DNA from: Chitinophaga alhagiae
Lineage (GTDB): Bacteria; Bacteroidota; Bacteroidia; Chitinophagales; Chitinophagaceae
Reading direction: 5' to 3'
Length of the DNA: 64,000 nt
Assembly: GCF_003568665.1 (NCBI RefSeq)
Contig: NZ_QXMH01000003.1
Span: 124,001 to 188,000 of the forward strand
The position numbers were made by a program, and so were the translations under genes. Shown here piece after piece: positions 36,268 through 46,684 of this stretch. The notes beneath the pieces are model-generated. The model made no database searches, was not told where the DNA came from, and was given only the letters and a program-made list of their open reading frames with translations. Numbering within the stretch: position 1 is the first letter of the stretch; each line of letters begins with the position of its first letter.

Positions 36268-38421
36268 ATGATAATTAACTCTATCCACATACAAAACTTC
36301 AGAAAACTACAATCGTGTAAAATTGATTTTTCTGAAAAAGAAACAATTTTCGTAGGGGCAAACAATAGTGGTAAAACGACTGCTATGGATGCTTTGATAA
36401 TTTTTCTTAAAACAAAAAGTTTCAAAACCCAAGATTTTACACTTTGCCATTGGAAAAGTTTAAATGAAGTTGGAGAAAACTGGATTAAAGCAGACGAGCT
36501 AAATGAAGAAGCCAGGTCAGTAAAACTATTGGAACAATATCTACCCATGTTGGATTTATGGGTCGAAGTTGATAATTCAGAGCTTCACTATGTAAGCCAC
36601 ATAATCCCTACTTTGGATTGGAAGTGTGGCTTATTGGGAATAAGGCTAAGGTTTGAGCCGAAAGATATGGATGAGTTAATAAAAGAATTCATAACCCTTT
36701 ATAATAAATCAAACAAGCTCTCACAAGAAAAGGGCAAAGACTTCAAACTATGGCCAAAACACTTATGGGATTTTTGTGAACGAAAGCTAAATACTCATTT
36801 TACAATCAAAACTTACTTGCTTGATCCTGATAAACATGATGAAAAGCAAGAATTGTTAGGTAATAATATAGCGTTAGAAGGAGATGTTCTAAAAGGGCTA
36901 ATAAAAATAGATATTATTAATGCTCAACGTGGATTCAGTGATGCAAATTCAGAAACTTTTGAGAGCAATAGTAGTAGAAATCTGTCTTCACAATTAAGAG
37001 CCTATTATGATAAACATCTTAATCCAACATTAGAGCCAACCGAAAAAGATATAGATGCATTAGAATCAATTAATAATGCTCAAGACGATTTCGATAAGAA
37101 TCTAAAAGATAGCTTTAAGACATCTCTTTCAGAACTTGAAGGGTTGAACTATCCAGGATTTGGGAATCCTCAAATTCAATTATCTACTAAAGTTTCAACA
37201 GCTGACGGCCTTCAGCATGATTCAGCGGTAAAATATTATCTCGATAAAGACTTATCGTTGCCAGAAAAATATAATGGCTTAGGCTATCAAAATCTTATAT
37301 CAATCATCTTCAAATTAATACGGTTTAGGGATGAATGGATGAGGGTTGGCAAAAATGCAATAACAGATGATGAAATTATTGAACCATTACACTTGGTTTT
37401 AATAGAAGAACCAGAAGCTCATTTACATGCACAAGTTCAACAGGTTTTCATTAAGAAAGCCTATGATGTACTGCGAAACAATATAAATTTAGCAGATAAG
37501 AAAGATTTTACCACACAATTAGTTATCAGTACACATTCCAGCTACATCGCTCACCAAAAATTTGAAAGTCTAAGATATTTTAAAAGAAATAACTCTTTAG
37601 AGCTTCCTACATCAGAAGTGATTAGTCTAAAATCAGTTTTTGGAGAAAAAGAGAAAGAAACAGAGAAATTTGTAATTCGATACCTGAATACGACGCATAA
37701 CGACTTATTTTTTGCTGATGCTGCAATCTTAGTAGAGGGTCCTGCTGAAAGAATTCTCCTGCCACATTTCATAAAGAATGAAAATTGCTTGTTAGATAGT
37801 TGCTATGTAACAATTTTAGAAATTGGCGGAAGTCATGCACATAGACTAAAACCTCTCATTGAAAAATTAGGTCTGATTTGTTTGGTTATTACTGATGTTG
37901 ATTCTGTCAATCCAAATGACAATGGGAAGAAATGTCAGCCGGAATTAGGAAAGAATTATAAAACGAATAATGATACATTAAAAAGCTGGCATCCGGGAAA
38001 AGAGCTTTTGGATGAATTGTTGAATTTAAGCTCAAACGATAAAATAAAGAAAGATTTACCGATCAGGGTAGCTTATCAAAAAGCAATCGAACTTGACAAT
38101 AATGGCAACAAAATCATTGTTTATCCCTACACATTTGAAGATGCATTGGTAATTGAGAACAAGGAAAGCTTTAAGGCTATTATCGATGCTACAGGTCTTT
38201 TGAAAAAGATGGTAGAAGCTTCTAAGAAAGATGATTTAAAAGAATTAGTAGAAGAAGCATATAAAATCATTAACGATAAACAAACCAAAAAATCGGAATT
38301 TGCCTTGGATGTTTTATATTTTGAAGACCCTAAAAAGATAAAAACGCCTTCTTATATAAAAGAAGGGTTGGACTGGATTGAAGAGCAATTGAAAAGTAAC
38401 AAACAAGGATTAATTAACTAA
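36268..38421 (+). CDS. gajA: Gabija protein GajA (OLD-family ATPase-nuclease)
   Basis: A 717-residue OLD-family protein. The ABC-type ATPase half has Walker A GANNSGKTT (30-38) and Walker B VLIEEPEAHLHAQ (about 374-386), followed by STHSSYIAH. The TOPRIM nuclease half has the metal-binding Glu in ILVEGPAERILLP (about 487) and the Asp pair in VITDVDS (about 540). GajA of Bacillus cereus is a sequence-specific DNA nicking enzyme held off by ATP and released when nucleotides fall during phage infection. This copy is about 140 residues longer than the 578-residue type member. A UvrD-like helicase gene follows 11 bp later, the defining Gabija pair. Confidence 0.88.
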   Translation: MIINSIHIQNFRKLQSCKIDFSEKETIFVGANNSGKTTAMDALIIFLKTKSFKTQDFTLCHWKSLNEVGENWIKADELNEEARSVKLLEQYLPMLDLWVEVDNSELHYVSHIIPTLDWKCGLLGIRLRFEPKDMDELIKEFITLYNKSNKLSQEKGKDFKLWPKHLWDFCERKLNTHFTIKTYLLDPDKHDEKQELLGNNIALEGDVLKGLIKIDIINAQRGFSDANSETFESNSSRNLSSQLRAYYDKHLNPTLEPTEKDIDALESINNAQDDFDKNLKDSFKTSLSELEGLNYPGFGNPQIQLSTKVSTADGLQHDSAVKYYLDKDLSLPEKYNGLGYQNLISIIFKLIRFRDEWMRVGKNAITDDEIIEPLHLVLIEEPEAHLHAQVQQVFIKKAYDVLRNNINLADKKDFTTQLVISTHSSYIAHQKFESLRYFKRNNSLELPTSEVISLKSVFGEKEKETEKFVIRYLNTTHNDLFFADAAILVEGPAERILLPHFIKNENCLLDSCYVTILEIGGSHAHRLKPLIEKLGLICLVITDVDSVNPNDNGKKCQPELGKNYKTNNDTLKSWHPGKELLDELLNLSSNDKIKKDLPIRVAYQKAIELDNNGNKIIVYPYTFEDALVIENKESFKAIIDATGLLKKMVEASKKDDLKELVEEAYKIINDKQTKKSEFALDVLYFEDPKKIKTPSYIKEGLDWIEEQLKSNKQGLIN

Positions 38422-38432
38422 ACATAAATCTA

Positions 38433-40316
38433 ATGGCTGAATATACTAATGAAATAGATGCGCCGGTTGATGATGCGATTTATGAAAGTCTTAAACCATC
38501 ATCGCCTCAAAGTTTTTTTCTTTTTGCAGGTGCAGGTTCAGGCAAAACAAGAACCCTTGTAAATGTACTGGCTCGCTTCAAAGAGGAGTTTGGACAGGGG
38601 TATAAACTAAGAAATAAAAGAATAGCAATAATCACATATACTAACGCCGCTGCCGACGAAATTACTCATAGGTTGGAATATAGTTCAATATTTAATGTTA
38701 GTACCATTCATAGTTTTTGTTGGGAATTAATAAAGAACTATAGTTCAGATATAAAAATCTGGATAAAGAGCAACTTGACTGTTGAAATAGCAGAATTACA
38801 AGAACAACAATCCAAAAGTAAAGATCTAAATAACAAGACATCCATAGGTAGAGCAAAAAAAATAGAATCCAAAAACAAAAGGCTCGCATCACTTGAAACT
38901 ATTCAAAAGTTCATTTATAATCCAAATGGAGATAACCTGACGAAAGATTCTTTAAATCATACTGAAGTAATTTCAATTACTGCTGATTTTATTAAATCAA
39001 AAGATTTATTAAAGCAAATCCTGATAAACAGATTCCCAGTAATACTTATAGACGAGAGCCAGGATACTAAAAAGGAATTAATCGATGCATTATTTGAACT
39101 TCAACGCCAATATGAACAAAGGCTTTCATTAGGATTATTTGGAGATACCATGCAAAGAATTTATGCAGATGGAAAGGAAAATCTGGGAGTAGGATTACCA
39201 GACAAATGGGTTAAACCTGCAAAAAAAATGAACCACCGTTCAAAATCAAGAATAATTGACCTGATAAATAAAATTAGAAAAGATATAGATGGTCAGGAAC
39301 AATTTCCACGCCTTGAAAATAAAGGTGGAATTGTTAGATTCTTTGCTGTTTCTCGCACAAAAGACAAGTTTGAAACAGAAGAGCAGATTCGTCAGAAAAT
39401 GCAGGAAGTAACTACGGATGATAAATGGACTGGAGATAATGCTGAAATCATGACTTTAACGTTGGAGCATCACATGGCTGCAAGAAGAATGGGTTTTTCC
39501 AATTTTTTCATACCTCTTTATGCCGTTGATAAGCTAAAAACAGGTTTGTTAGACGGCTCTTTATCTTCTATTAACTTATTTGCAAAAATAATTTTGCCCT
39601 TATATAAAGCTCATGTAAAGAAGAATAAATTCGAGATAGCTAATATCGTAAAACAACATTCTCATTTAATAAATAAGCAAGCATTACAAGATGATGCCAA
39701 TAAATTAGAGTTATTGCATTCTGCAAATGATAAGGTAAACGAAGTATTGTCTTTATGGAATGAGGATGCTCATCCCTCGTTAATCGAGATACTAAAAAAA
39801 ATACAAGAAACTAATTTGTTTAAAATTCCACCCGTACTAAAAGTTGTTTTACAGAGAGGAGGTATTGATACCGAGAACAGCTTTGAAGATAATGAAACAG
39901 ATGAGGACGATGAAATTCTTATAGCCTGGGAAGAAGCATTAAAAGCCAATTTTACTGAGATTATAAAGTATAATGAATACATCAACGAAGAATCTAAATT
40001 TGGAACGCATCAAGGTGTTAAGGGGCTTGAATTCGACCGGGTAATGGTTATAATAGATGATGAAGAGTCTAAAGGCTTCATGTTTAGCTACGATAAATTA
40101 TTTGGACTAAAACCGCTCACAAATACCGATAAGAAAAACATAGATGAAGGCAAAGAAACAGGAATAGATAGAACGATGCGATTGTTTTATGTGGCATGTA
40201 GCAGAGCCAAAGAAAGCTTAGCATTGGTTTCTTATACAGACTTGCCAGAAGAGCTAAAGAAAAATGTTATTCACAATGGGTGGTTTAGCGACGATGAAGT
40301 GGAAGTTATCGTATAA
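38433..40316 (+). CDS. gajB: Gabija protein GajB (UvrD-like helicase)
   Basis: A 627-residue superfamily 1 helicase. It has Walker A GAGSGKTRT (33-41), motif II VILIDESQDT (about 204-213), motif III-like LGLFGDTMQRIY, and C-terminal motifs HQGVKGLEFDRVMVI and RLFYVACSRAKESLALV (motif VI, about 583-599). The region between about 260 and 500 matches no standard UvrD 2B domain that I can follow. GajB partners GajA and is activated by DNA ends produced by it. It is longer than the 494-residue type member. Confidence 0.88.
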   Translation: MAEYTNEIDAPVDDAIYESLKPSSPQSFFLFAGAGSGKTRTLVNVLARFKEEFGQGYKLRNKRIAIITYTNAAADEITHRLEYSSIFNVSTIHSFCWELIKNYSSDIKIWIKSNLTVEIAELQEQQSKSKDLNNKTSIGRAKKIESKNKRLASLETIQKFIYNPNGDNLTKDSLNHTEVISITADFIKSKDLLKQILINRFPVILIDESQDTKKELIDALFELQRQYEQRLSLGLFGDTMQRIYADGKENLGVGLPDKWVKPAKKMNHRSKSRIIDLINKIRKDIDGQEQFPRLENKGGIVRFFAVSRTKDKFETEEQIRQKMQEVTTDDKWTGDNAEIMTLTLEHHMAARRMGFSNFFIPLYAVDKLKTGLLDGSLSSINLFAKIILPLYKAHVKKNKFEIANIVKQHSHLINKQALQDDANKLELLHSANDKVNEVLSLWNEDAHPSLIEILKKIQETNLFKIPPVLKVVLQRGGIDTENSFEDNETDEDDEILIAWEEALKANFTEIIKYNEYINEESKFGTHQGVKGLEFDRVMVIIDDEESKGFMFSYDKLFGLKPLTNTDKKNIDEGKETGIDRTMRLFYVACSRAKESLALVSYTDLPEELKKNVIHNGWFSDDEVEVIV

Positions 40317-40346
40317 TACAGATTTATAACACCACAGGTTTTGATA

Positions 40347-41705
40347 ATGAAAGAGCAGCAACTATACACCAAATACGACCTCCTTCTTCCCCCAAAATTT
40401 GACGGAGGCTATTTGATTATTGCTCTTTATGAAAAACTCAAAAACCGAGAAATTGAAGAATACTTTACACAAAAAGAGATCAATGAGATTCTGACGGATA
40501 TAAAAATCGATTTTAATCTGGATTCTGTTCGGCAATGGAGCAATATTAAAGACAACCTATTTCACTATTTCCTGCGGAGCCATCCTGATGAGCCTTGGAA
40601 ATATTATCTGACGGACTACGCAAAAAATGTAATGGATTTGATGATAAGTAAGTTAGAAAATCCATACAAGAATCATCCACTTAAAAAAAGTGTTCAGGAT
40701 TCATTTACTCTACGTCACGGCGAAATCAAGACCATTGAAGATCTTGAAAGAAAGTTCGGAAGAATATTCATTCAAGGTTCAAAGAAAATTATCACCGATC
40801 ATTTAGAATCATTGGAGGATGAATTACGGGACGCTTATAAAGAGCTAAACGATATTCTCCGAAAAGAAGACGAACAAAGTGCAACTTTTTTAGTAAGGCA
40901 GTTTACCGTTGTCTTTAGAAAATTCGGAGAAAGAGCAGAAGATATTACAGAATCCATCATATCCAAAGACAAATTTCTTGGTGATTTGCAAAGTGTGGTG
41001 GATCACTTTTATAGAAAGATGGAAGACGATGGAAAGTTTGATACTAACAATGTACAGAAAAGCAAAAGTGATTGGGAAAAAGCGCAGGAAATATATACAG
41101 ATATCAGAGAATTTTTCAATTCTATAGACCGTAAAGTACATATTATCCGCAGACAAATCAACCACGCCAGTGAAAAACTGACCGAGTTGCAAGAGCAGTT
41201 TTCTGCACGAGCTTTTTTTAGGTTACAACTAAAAAAACTGCATCGGACAATCCTGGAAAGTTCACAATATACTATCGAAGGTGTCAGGTTTAGCAATAAT
41301 TTTCCGCTAAAGCAAGTGGTATATGAGCCTGTTCGAATATTGTACCCAAAACATTATGAGTTTGAACCTCCGAAACCAAATATCATTGTAAATATTGACG
41401 TTGATGAAACGTATGAACGTAATGAAAAGCAGAAAATAGCAAAAGAAATCAACCGCCAGCAAATCATCAATCAATGGGTTGATAAAGCCAAAGATATTCT
41501 GGAAAGCAAAGGTCAGTTATCTGTAGATGAACTTATGAATAGTATCGTGGATGAAGAAAAAGACCTGTCTATCGCTTACCAGGTAGCATCTCGTATGACA
41601 GCTTACACTTCGGAGAATAGCAATGTATTGATCGATGTAGAACAAAAAATCATTTCCTTATCCCAACAAAACCTATCCCTATGGAAAACGAAAATCATGA
41701 AATAA
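40347..41705 (+). CDS. jetA: Wadjet protein JetA (kleisin, MukF-like)
   Basis: A 452-residue protein with an N-terminal winged-helix region, a long charged helical middle (about 130-290) and a C-terminal winged-helix-like segment (about 380-440), the layout of MukF/MksF-type kleisins that bridge the SMC heads. The ATG at 40347 is taken; a TTG two codons earlier is also in frame. It starts 30 bp after gajB, and its 3' end overlaps jetB by 25 bp. Identification rests mainly on gene order and size, as kleisins diverge fast. Confidence 0.82.
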   Translation: MKEQQLYTKYDLLLPPKFDGGYLIIALYEKLKNREIEEYFTQKEINEILTDIKIDFNLDSVRQWSNIKDNLFHYFLRSHPDEPWKYYLTDYAKNVMDLMISKLENPYKNHPLKKSVQDSFTLRHGEIKTIEDLERKFGRIFIQGSKKIITDHLESLEDELRDAYKELNDILRKEDEQSATFLVRQFTVVFRKFGERAEDITESIISKDKFLGDLQSVVDHFYRKMEDDGKFDTNNVQKSKSDWEKAQEIYTDIREFFNSIDRKVHIIRRQINHASEKLTELQEQFSARAFFRLQLKKLHRTILESSQYTIEGVRFSNNFPLKQVVYEPVRILYPKHYEFEPPKPNIIVNIDVDETYERNEKQKIAKEINRQQIINQWVDKAKDILESKGQLSVDELMNSIVDEEKDLSIAYQVASRMTAYTSENSNVLIDVEQKIISLSQQNLSLWKTKIMK

Positions 41706-42355
41706 GCGATTATTCTTTTCTAACGGAGGAACGCGTTGAAAAACATTTTGCAGACATCAATATACTGTTATTATCGGGCAAACATATTGACCACAAGTAT
41801 TACACGGAATATACCGTATTGGAAAGCTATGAGCCGCAGTGGAGCATTTTTTACAGCAATCTGTACAGGCTAAATCTCGTTTCCGATATCTCTGACGGAA
41901 GCCGGTATTATTATCTCGACTTCACAGAAAACGGGAAGGGGAAATTAAGTGATACAAGCCGTAATAAAGAACTTACTGAATTACAAACACTGATTGGATT
42001 GACGCTTTTGGATATGTACTACCAGAAGTATTTTGACGAAGAAAAGATTATTTACTGGAATGACATCAAAACACAAATATTAGAGAGTGATCATCAGGAA
42101 GCATACAAACGGATTTTGTTCAATGACATCAGAGCGTCTTATGATGAGAAGGAATGGAATGAAGTGCATACAAAATTCAGCAAAACGATAGAGAATTTTG
42201 ATAAGTTAGGCTGGGTAGAAAAACAATCGGGAAGGAACGAAGACTTGGTTTTTGAAATAAGACCAGCTATTCACCGTTTGACCAAACTGTACCAGGAAGA
42301 GCTTCAGGATTTTAGTGCATTTAGCCAGCAACTTAAAAATGATGAAGCGCAATGA
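41681..42355 (+). CDS. jetB: Wadjet protein JetB (kite subunit, MukE-like)
   Basis: A 224-residue acidic helical protein consistent with the MukE/MksE-type kite subunit of bacterial condensins, which binds the kleisin. It contains LTEERVEKHFADINILLLSG near the start, a usual opening for this group. It is overlapped by jetA (25 bp) and overlaps jetC by 4 bp (ATGA), so the genes are translated together. No catalytic motif is expected or seen. Confidence 0.83.
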   Translation: MENENHEISDYSFLTEERVEKHFADINILLLSGKHIDHKYYTEYTVLESYEPQWSIFYSNLYRLNLVSDISDGSRYYYLDFTENGKGKLSDTSRNKELTELQTLIGLTLLDMYYQKYFDEEKIIYWNDIKTQILESDHQEAYKRILFNDIRASYDEKEWNEVHTKFSKTIENFDKLGWVEKQSGRNEDLVFEIRPAIHRLTKLYQEELQDFSAFSQQLKNDEAQ

Positions 42356-45300
42356 GTTATCCAAGAATCTACTCCTTATCCACCGTAGGTGTTCTGAAGC
42401 ATTATATACACGATTACCTCTTTCATCCGACAAGAACAGATTTTGTTGGCTCCAATGGCGTGGGGAAATCCATTATTGCAGATTTACTCCAAATGATATT
42501 TGTATATGATAAGGATCTGGTCAAATTCGGGACTGATGGTGTAAAAAAAGAAGAAAGGCAAATCAGTACGCTTCCATATAAAACTAAATGTGCCTATTGC
42601 TTTTTGAATATCGAAGTTGATTCAGGCAAATTTATAACTATAGGAATACAGATAAGCAGTCAGAAAAGCAAGCGTATTATTCCATTTGTTATTACTAAGC
42701 AGGCAGATATAAACCTTAGGATAAATGAACTGGCTCTTAAAAAAGAAGGGCTGATCTTCGCCAAAGACTTATTGAAAGAAAAAGAATCTGGTGAGAAAGA
42801 AATAGTAGATATACAGGATTTGGCGACATTCCTTTACGAAAAGCATGGACTTCGGCTAAACTTCTTCGGTAATAATGAAGGCGTCAATACCTATTATAAG
42901 TTCCTTTATGATAAAAACATCCTTCCTCTGAATCTCAGCCAGGATAAAAATCTAAAAGCCTTTGCTAAGGTTATACAATCTTTTTCAAAAGCTAAAACAC
43001 TGAATTTGAGTGGCAACCAAGCTTCCAGAAACTTAAAAGAATTTCTCTTTGAAGAATCTGACGAAGATATTCTTGCCAACTTTCAGAAAGAGCAATCCGA
43101 ACTTGAAAAGATTTTGAGAGAATATGAAAGTCTGAATAAAGACATTCAGAACCTATCCAACAAGCAAAAAAGATTAACCAGCTTAAGGGAATTGGGGCAG
43201 TCTCATAAAGCAAAATTCCAATCGTTTAAAGAAGCTGAATTACAAAACGCGTATATCGAATTAAAGCAATTACAGGATAAAGAAGCAGAAGGCAAGACAG
43301 TGGTAGCAACCCTTCAAATTGAACTTAATGATCTTAAAACAGCTATCGAAAACCTTCCAGCGGAAGAAAAAGCTGTAAAACAAGGTTATGAAGAAGCGGA
43401 TGCAAACTTTAATATGTTCAACCGCTATGAAGAGTTAGCAAACAGTATAGAAAAGTTGGGTGAAGATATCACCGAGCTTAAAATGTTTATATTTCCTGAA
43501 GTAGATGATAGCTGGAGAAATGAGATACAAAGAATTGATATTTCAAACTGGAATAATGAAACTATAAAAAAAGAAATCGCTTTTGCGAAACCGTATCTTG
43601 AAAAGTATAAAGTACTTAAAAATATTGTCCGAATCAGAAAAGAACAATCTGAGATTTTAGATGAATTAAAATCCTCTTTAAAAGAGGAAAAAGCCGCCAA
43701 AGAAAAGCTGTTGTCATTATTACAGGACAATGATGAAGATGGTCTTTTATATTGGTATCTCAAGAATCTACCAACGTTAAATGATGAGCAGTTACAGGCT
43801 ATTTTATATTACGCTACCATGCCTGTTTCTGAAATTTCTAATCCGGACGGTTCATTTCAATATATTAATCCCGATGAACTAATCAAAGATTTTGAAGCTA
43901 ACTCATCCCCAAAAGGACTTTGGCTGAAATTAGGCGCATTACGTCAGTTCATCCAATTGAACCCTGATGCAGCGCTATTGGGAGATAGAGCGAATCTGCA
44001 GCAATCGGTTCAACAATTAATCAATAAGCTGAATGCAGAAATCAACTCGATGAATAGCAAGTTGGAAGCATTGGAGCATATCGCAGATGGAAAATCTTAT
44101 GATACCAGCCTTTTTAACTATTCCTTCGATATAGCAATTGTCGAAAATAGCAATATCGAAAAATTAAAAAACGCAGTAGCTTGTATCTTGCAGATTGACG
44201 AAAGGATTACTCAATTACAAGCACAAAAGAAAAGGGAGGAAGAGAAATTATCGGAAATCAAAAACAGGTTTAAGGTTGAATACGATGAGCCTGAAGTTGT
44301 AAAAAAGGAATTGTTGAAGATTCGTAAAGAATGGAGCGATAAGAAAGATAAGTTTTATGAACAAAAAGGAGCCAAACAAAGCAGGTTCAAATCTCTGGAA
44401 AATGATGTACAGCGTGATAAGCAGGATTTGCAAATCATTATCGGCAATCTGATAAAAAAGCAAACGGAATTTGATACGCTCAATAGTGCTTACTACAAAG
44501 ATTTCCAGGAAAACGTAGAAGATTTTCCTTTAACACCCAATGATATTGAAGAATTGGGACAAAACTACAATGAGTTATGGGAAGAATATAAAACAACATT
44601 TATTGGAATATCTAATTCATTTGAAGAAACGAGTAATGAAAAGAACCCGGCAGTACAATTAGCGATTAAAGACCAGGGGTTTTCATTCAGGGTTTTGGAA
44701 GAAGCATTATTGGGAAGCAAAATCAAATCTACTGATGATATTGCTACAGCTTTACAGGAGGCCAATCAAACCCGAACGACCATAGCCAATGGTATCAGGG
44801 ACAATATGATTAAAATATTCAGTAGAACTACTGAACGCTATGACAAATATGATGACCAAGTAAAAAGAATAAATGCATTTTTTGTTGACCGAAAAATTAG
44901 CAGGAAGTTTTATTTCAAACTCGAATTTGATGGTAACAAAGAAATAAAGATTGATTATATCAAACAGATGGCTTATGAGGTCAGGAATACTGCAACAAAA
45001 GGAGAACTACACTTTGGTCAATCTATAGTTGACTTTATTGAAGATTTCTTCAGGAAACAAGCAAAGATCAAAGACAAAATTCCGATTGATAAATTGCTAA
45101 ATCCAAAAACATACTTCGAGCTGTCAGCTAAACTCACAGACCAGTTTGGAACAGAGGTTCCTGGCAGTACCGGAGAAACCTATTCTGCTATTGCGTTACT
45201 GGGCATCGCGAGACTTTCTGCTGTACAAAAAGAAAAGCGTAATGGTTTAAGGTTTATTATTCTGGAGGAATTGGGAAGTCTCGATAATACGAATTTTAAT

Positions 45301-45513
45301 ACTTTCCCTGCCATTGCAGAGGAATTTCAATATCAGATTATAACAATGGCTCCGCATACATTCAACATCGGATTGTCTGATGAGTGGTATGCTCATCATT
45401 TGATTAAGGGAAAAGAGGATGATAATATTAATTACTGTCCTTCAGCTTCTTATTTTAAGACAAAAGATAGCAATGAAGATCTGAACATCTATATAAACAG
45501 AATTGCAAAATGA
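42352..45513 (+). CDS. jetC: Wadjet protein JetC (SMC-like ATPase, MukB-like)
   Basis: A 1053-residue SMC-family motor. The N-terminal head has Walker A GSNGVGKS (33-40). Long coiled coils run from about 225 to 880 with a central hinge-like break (about 470-560). The C-terminal head has the signature-like PGSTGETYSAIALLGIARL and a Walker B reading LRFIILEELGSLD, where the usual DE appears as EE. In Wadjet the JetABC complex extrudes DNA loops and detects small circular DNA. It overlaps jetD by 4 bp. Confidence 0.9.
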   Translation: MSYPRIYSLSTVGVLKHYIHDYLFHPTRTDFVGSNGVGKSIIADLLQMIFVYDKDLVKFGTDGVKKEERQISTLPYKTKCAYCFLNIEVDSGKFITIGIQISSQKSKRIIPFVITKQADINLRINELALKKEGLIFAKDLLKEKESGEKEIVDIQDLATFLYEKHGLRLNFFGNNEGVNTYYKFLYDKNILPLNLSQDKNLKAFAKVIQSFSKAKTLNLSGNQASRNLKEFLFEESDEDILANFQKEQSELEKILREYESLNKDIQNLSNKQKRLTSLRELGQSHKAKFQSFKEAELQNAYIELKQLQDKEAEGKTVVATLQIELNDLKTAIENLPAEEKAVKQGYEEADANFNMFNRYEELANSIEKLGEDITELKMFIFPEVDDSWRNEIQRIDISNWNNETIKKEIAFAKPYLEKYKVLKNIVRIRKEQSEILDELKSSLKEEKAAKEKLLSLLQDNDEDGLLYWYLKNLPTLNDEQLQAILYYATMPVSEISNPDGSFQYINPDELIKDFEANSSPKGLWLKLGALRQFIQLNPDAALLGDRANLQQSVQQLINKLNAEINSMNSKLEALEHIADGKSYDTSLFNYSFDIAIVENSNIEKLKNAVACILQIDERITQLQAQKKREEEKLSEIKNRFKVEYDEPEVVKKELLKIRKEWSDKKDKFYEQKGAKQSRFKSLENDVQRDKQDLQIIIGNLIKKQTEFDTLNSAYYKDFQENVEDFPLTPNDIEELGQNYNELWEEYKTTFIGISNSFEETSNEKNPAVQLAIKDQGFSFRVLEEALLGSKIKSTDDIATALQEANQTRTTIANGIRDNMIKIFSRTTERYDKYDDQVKRINAFFVDRKISRKFYFKLEFDGNKEIKIDYIKQMAYEVRNTATKGELHFGQSIVDFIEDFFRKQAKIKDKIPIDKLLNPKTYFELSAKLTDQFGTEVPGSTGETYSAIALLGIARLSAVQKEKRNGLRFIILEELGSLDNTNFNTFPAIAEEFQYQIITMAPHTFNIGLSDEWYAHHLIKGKEDDNINYCPSASYFKTKDSNEDLNIYINRIAK

Positions 45514-46430
45514 ATTGGATTGAGTTAAGGGCATTAAATAATCTATATACAAATGGCGAGGTAAAGTTGAACGATACCCTGGCAAAAAGCGGTGAAATTA
45601 ATTACCTGATCAACTCCCTTCGGATAATTGATAGGTCACATAATAAACTCTTCACTTTACACGGCTTTACTGAGATATATGAAAAAGATTATCTGGAAAA
45701 GTATAACCACTATAAAGCCTTTTTGTCAGATAATGAACTATTAAAACATCAGCTTCGTTTTGAAGAGTCCGATATTAAAGTATTGATGAGGATAAAAGAA
45801 GATATGGATACTGGCAACCTATTGCCACTCAGGGAGCAAATAATTAAAAAGGAAGCAACTGTTAGAATTGTATCCCTTATGTTTTTCAAAAACGAAAAGT
45901 ATCTATTGGGAAAGGAGGCTTTAATTAATGCTGTAAAAACACTCTTGCGGATTGAGAAGTTAGCGGACGATAAAGATTTACAATACAAATATGTGCTTGA
46001 ATGCAACAATCCTAAGTGCATTGTACTTTGTGAAAATATTGACTTTTTGAAGCGTCCTACATTGGCTAGGGCTAATAATATAGAATTGTGGTATGCTGGG
46101 GGTAAAAATGTGAATAAACTGGACTTTTCTGATCCAAGAGGATTGCCTATTTACTATTCCTGTGATTGGGATTTTGATGGTCTATTTATCATTTATCCAT
46201 TGGTGAAAGAAAAGATGCCAACAATTCAACTTCTCACACCCAACGGCGCTCCAAGAGATATTGACGAAACTGAGCATAATAGTAAATGGACAACTAAAGG
46301 TAGAAATATAGACTCTTTATTGACTTCCAAGCAACAAAAGATAATAAATGAACTTATCCAAAATAATCAATGGATTATTGAGGAGTCAAATGATGTAGCA
46401 GAAATTTTCCCCACACTTCACTGCTCTTAA
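45510..46430 (+). CDS. jetD: Wadjet protein JetD (TOPRIM nuclease)
   Basis: A 306-residue protein whose C-terminal half is the JetD TOPRIM nuclease: catalytic Glu in CIVLCENIDFL (about 170-180), ELWYAGGKNVNKL, and the Asp motif YYSCDWDFDGLFIIYPL (about 210-226). JetD cuts circular plasmid DNA when loop extrusion stalls. The N-terminal part is shorter than in the JetD proteins I know (about 350-400 residues), so part of the arm domain may be reduced. It ends the operon; the four overlapping genes in the order A-B-C-D are diagnostic. Confidence 0.9.
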   Translation: MNWIELRALNNLYTNGEVKLNDTLAKSGEINYLINSLRIIDRSHNKLFTLHGFTEIYEKDYLEKYNHYKAFLSDNELLKHQLRFEESDIKVLMRIKEDMDTGNLLPLREQIIKKEATVRIVSLMFFKNEKYLLGKEALINAVKTLLRIEKLADDKDLQYKYVLECNNPKCIVLCENIDFLKRPTLARANNIELWYAGGKNVNKLDFSDPRGLPIYYSCDWDFDGLFIIYPLVKEKMPTIQLLTPNGAPRDIDETEHNSKWTTKGRNIDSLLTSKQQKIINELIQNNQWIIEESNDVAEIFPTLHCS

Positions 46431-46589
46431 TTTTTTCCATGCAGGGGAAGCGCTTCAATAAGTTCGCACCAATTTAAACATAATAAATCTTAGCATTGGG
46501 TGCGCAATCCATACTTTTGATATTTTAGTTGATTTTCAGACACTTAGAAGGTGTTGTCGAAAACTAATTTTCTTAAGTCTTCCAAAAAA

Positions 46590-46664
46590 TGGTTCGAAAA
46601 TTGTCCCGACAGGACGACTAAAGAAAAAGAAGCCTGTTCAGGAAATGAGCAGGCTTCCTTGTTT
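46590..46664 (+). other. Inner tRNA 3'-end scar with terminator
   Basis: TGGTTCGAA (46590-46598) and TCCCGAC (46604-46610) match the T-loop and end of tRNA-Pro (33868-33876 and 33885-33891) with a 3-base deletion and changes between them, and GACTAAAG also recurs at 46616. A 12-bp hairpin follows (46629-46640 with 46646-46657), as after the intact tRNA. This looks like the right attachment scar of the defence element. Confidence 0.5.
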
Positions 46665-46684
46665 TATTGGGCAGGAAATTCATC

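Noticed and set aside
40347..46430. Chromosomal condensin MksFEBG instead of Wadjet
   Set aside because: The families are the same superfamily, but the JetD-type nuclease, island location and neighbouring Gabija favour the defence role.
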